NCBI GenBank assembly: GCA_023488865.1 | Contig: JAMDDG010000310.1 | Span: 2,491 to 18,261, forward strand | DNA from: Bacteroidota bacterium | Lineage (GTDB): Bacteria; Bacteroidota; Bacteroidia; Bacteroidales; Prolixibacteraceae | Direction: 5' to 3' | Length of the DNA stretch: 15,771 nucleotides | In this document: in pieces, positions 15,503 through 15,771 of the stretch | How the letters are laid out: each line of letters begins with the position of its first letter | How positions within the stretch are numbered: the stretch's first letter is position 1 | The notes under the pieces: model-generated | The model's database searches: none | What the model was told of the DNA's origin: nothing | What the model saw: the letters and a program-made list of their open reading frames with translations, nothing else | Translations under genes and position numbers: made by a program

Positions 15503-15771
15503 ATGAAACAACCTGAACCACATATTCTGGTTATTTTCGGGGCATCGGGCGACCTGACTAAAAGGAAGTTGGTCCCTGCTTTGTTTGAGTTGCACCAACA
15601 GCATCTTCTTCCCGAAAAGTTTGCAGTGTTGGGCGTTTCCCGGACAGGGATCACAGACCCTGATTTCAGGGAAAAGATGAAGGAATTTTTGCCCGTAAAT
15701 TCCAGAAACACTGCGGAAGAAACCGCATTTTTGGAATCACTTCATTACCTTTCTTTGGATACCTCCAATGC
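15503..15771 (+). CDS. zwf: Glucose-6-phosphate 1-dehydrogenase, N-terminal part cut by window edge
   Basis: The open frame from ATG at 15503 runs off the right edge after 89 codons. It begins MKQPEPHILVIFGASGDLTK, with the Rossmann nucleotide-binding motif GASGDLTKRKLVPALF (13-28) that is diagnostic for G6PD. FAVLGVSRTGITDPDFR (40-56) follows, also typical of the family. The enzyme oxidises glucose-6-phosphate to 6-phosphogluconolactone with NADP, the first step of the oxidative pentose phosphate pathway. The sugar-binding and catalytic residues lie outside the window. No TAnnTTTG promoter is seen in the 180 bp upstream, so the promoter is unresolved. Confidence 0.95.
   Translation, partial: MKQPEPHILVIFGASGDLTKRKLVPALFELHQQHLLPEKFAVLGVSRTGITDPDFREKMKEFLPVNSRNTAEETAFLESLHYLSLDTSN

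Overview
The window looks like a core chromosomal segment of a member of the Bacteroidota, most likely Bacteroidales or a close relative. Three things point there. The 16S rRNA carries Bacteroidales-type stretches and ends in CACCTCCTTTCT. Several intergenic regions carry the Bacteroidota sigma-type promoter (TTG/TTTG, about 19-20 nt, TAnnTTTG). Start codons are preceded by A/T-rich sequence with no Shine-Dalgarno motif. No transposase, integrase, phage gene, CRISPR array or obvious foreign island is visible.

Layout: (1) 1-2200, minus strand: the front of an rRNA operon. Two TAnnTTTG promoter elements, a purine-rich leader, a complete 16S gene, a spacer with a heptad-periodic repeat, and a truncated tRNA-Ile(GAT) that runs off the left edge. 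(2) 2226-3867, minus: a two-gene lipoate operon, lipA then lipB, overlapping by 4 bp, with its own -7 element and terminator. (3) 4027-6672, plus: a POT-family proton/peptide transporter followed by a secreted, probably outer-membrane beta-barrel protein of unknown function. (4) 6737-9681, plus: a translation operon, rplM-rpsI-rpsB-tsf, with a good promoter, a 160-nt leader and a terminator. (5) 9741-11231, plus: pyrH-frr with a near-consensus promoter. A palindromic interspersed repeat lies between the two units. (6) 11268-14240: a SPOR-domain lipoprotein (minus), a response-regulator receiver domain joined to a C-terminal membrane helix (plus), and an S41 C-terminal processing protease (minus). 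(7) 14344-15771, plus: rsgA, a short spacer, then the first 89 codons of a glucose-6-phosphate dehydrogenase gene cut by the right edge.

Functionally this is mostly housekeeping. It holds rRNA and ribosomal proteins, elongation factor Ts, ribosome recycling factor and the ribosome-assembly GTPase RsgA, together with UMP kinase, lipoate attachment and envelope maintenance. I do not see a clear undescribed multi-gene system. The least ordinary items are the membrane-tethered stand-alone receiver protein at 11994-12503, the strongly acidic tail of ribosomal protein S2, the transporter/beta-barrel pair, the heptad-periodic intergenic repeats, the 22-bp palindrome at 9700-9721, and a hairpin that carries GGAGG upstream of rpsB.
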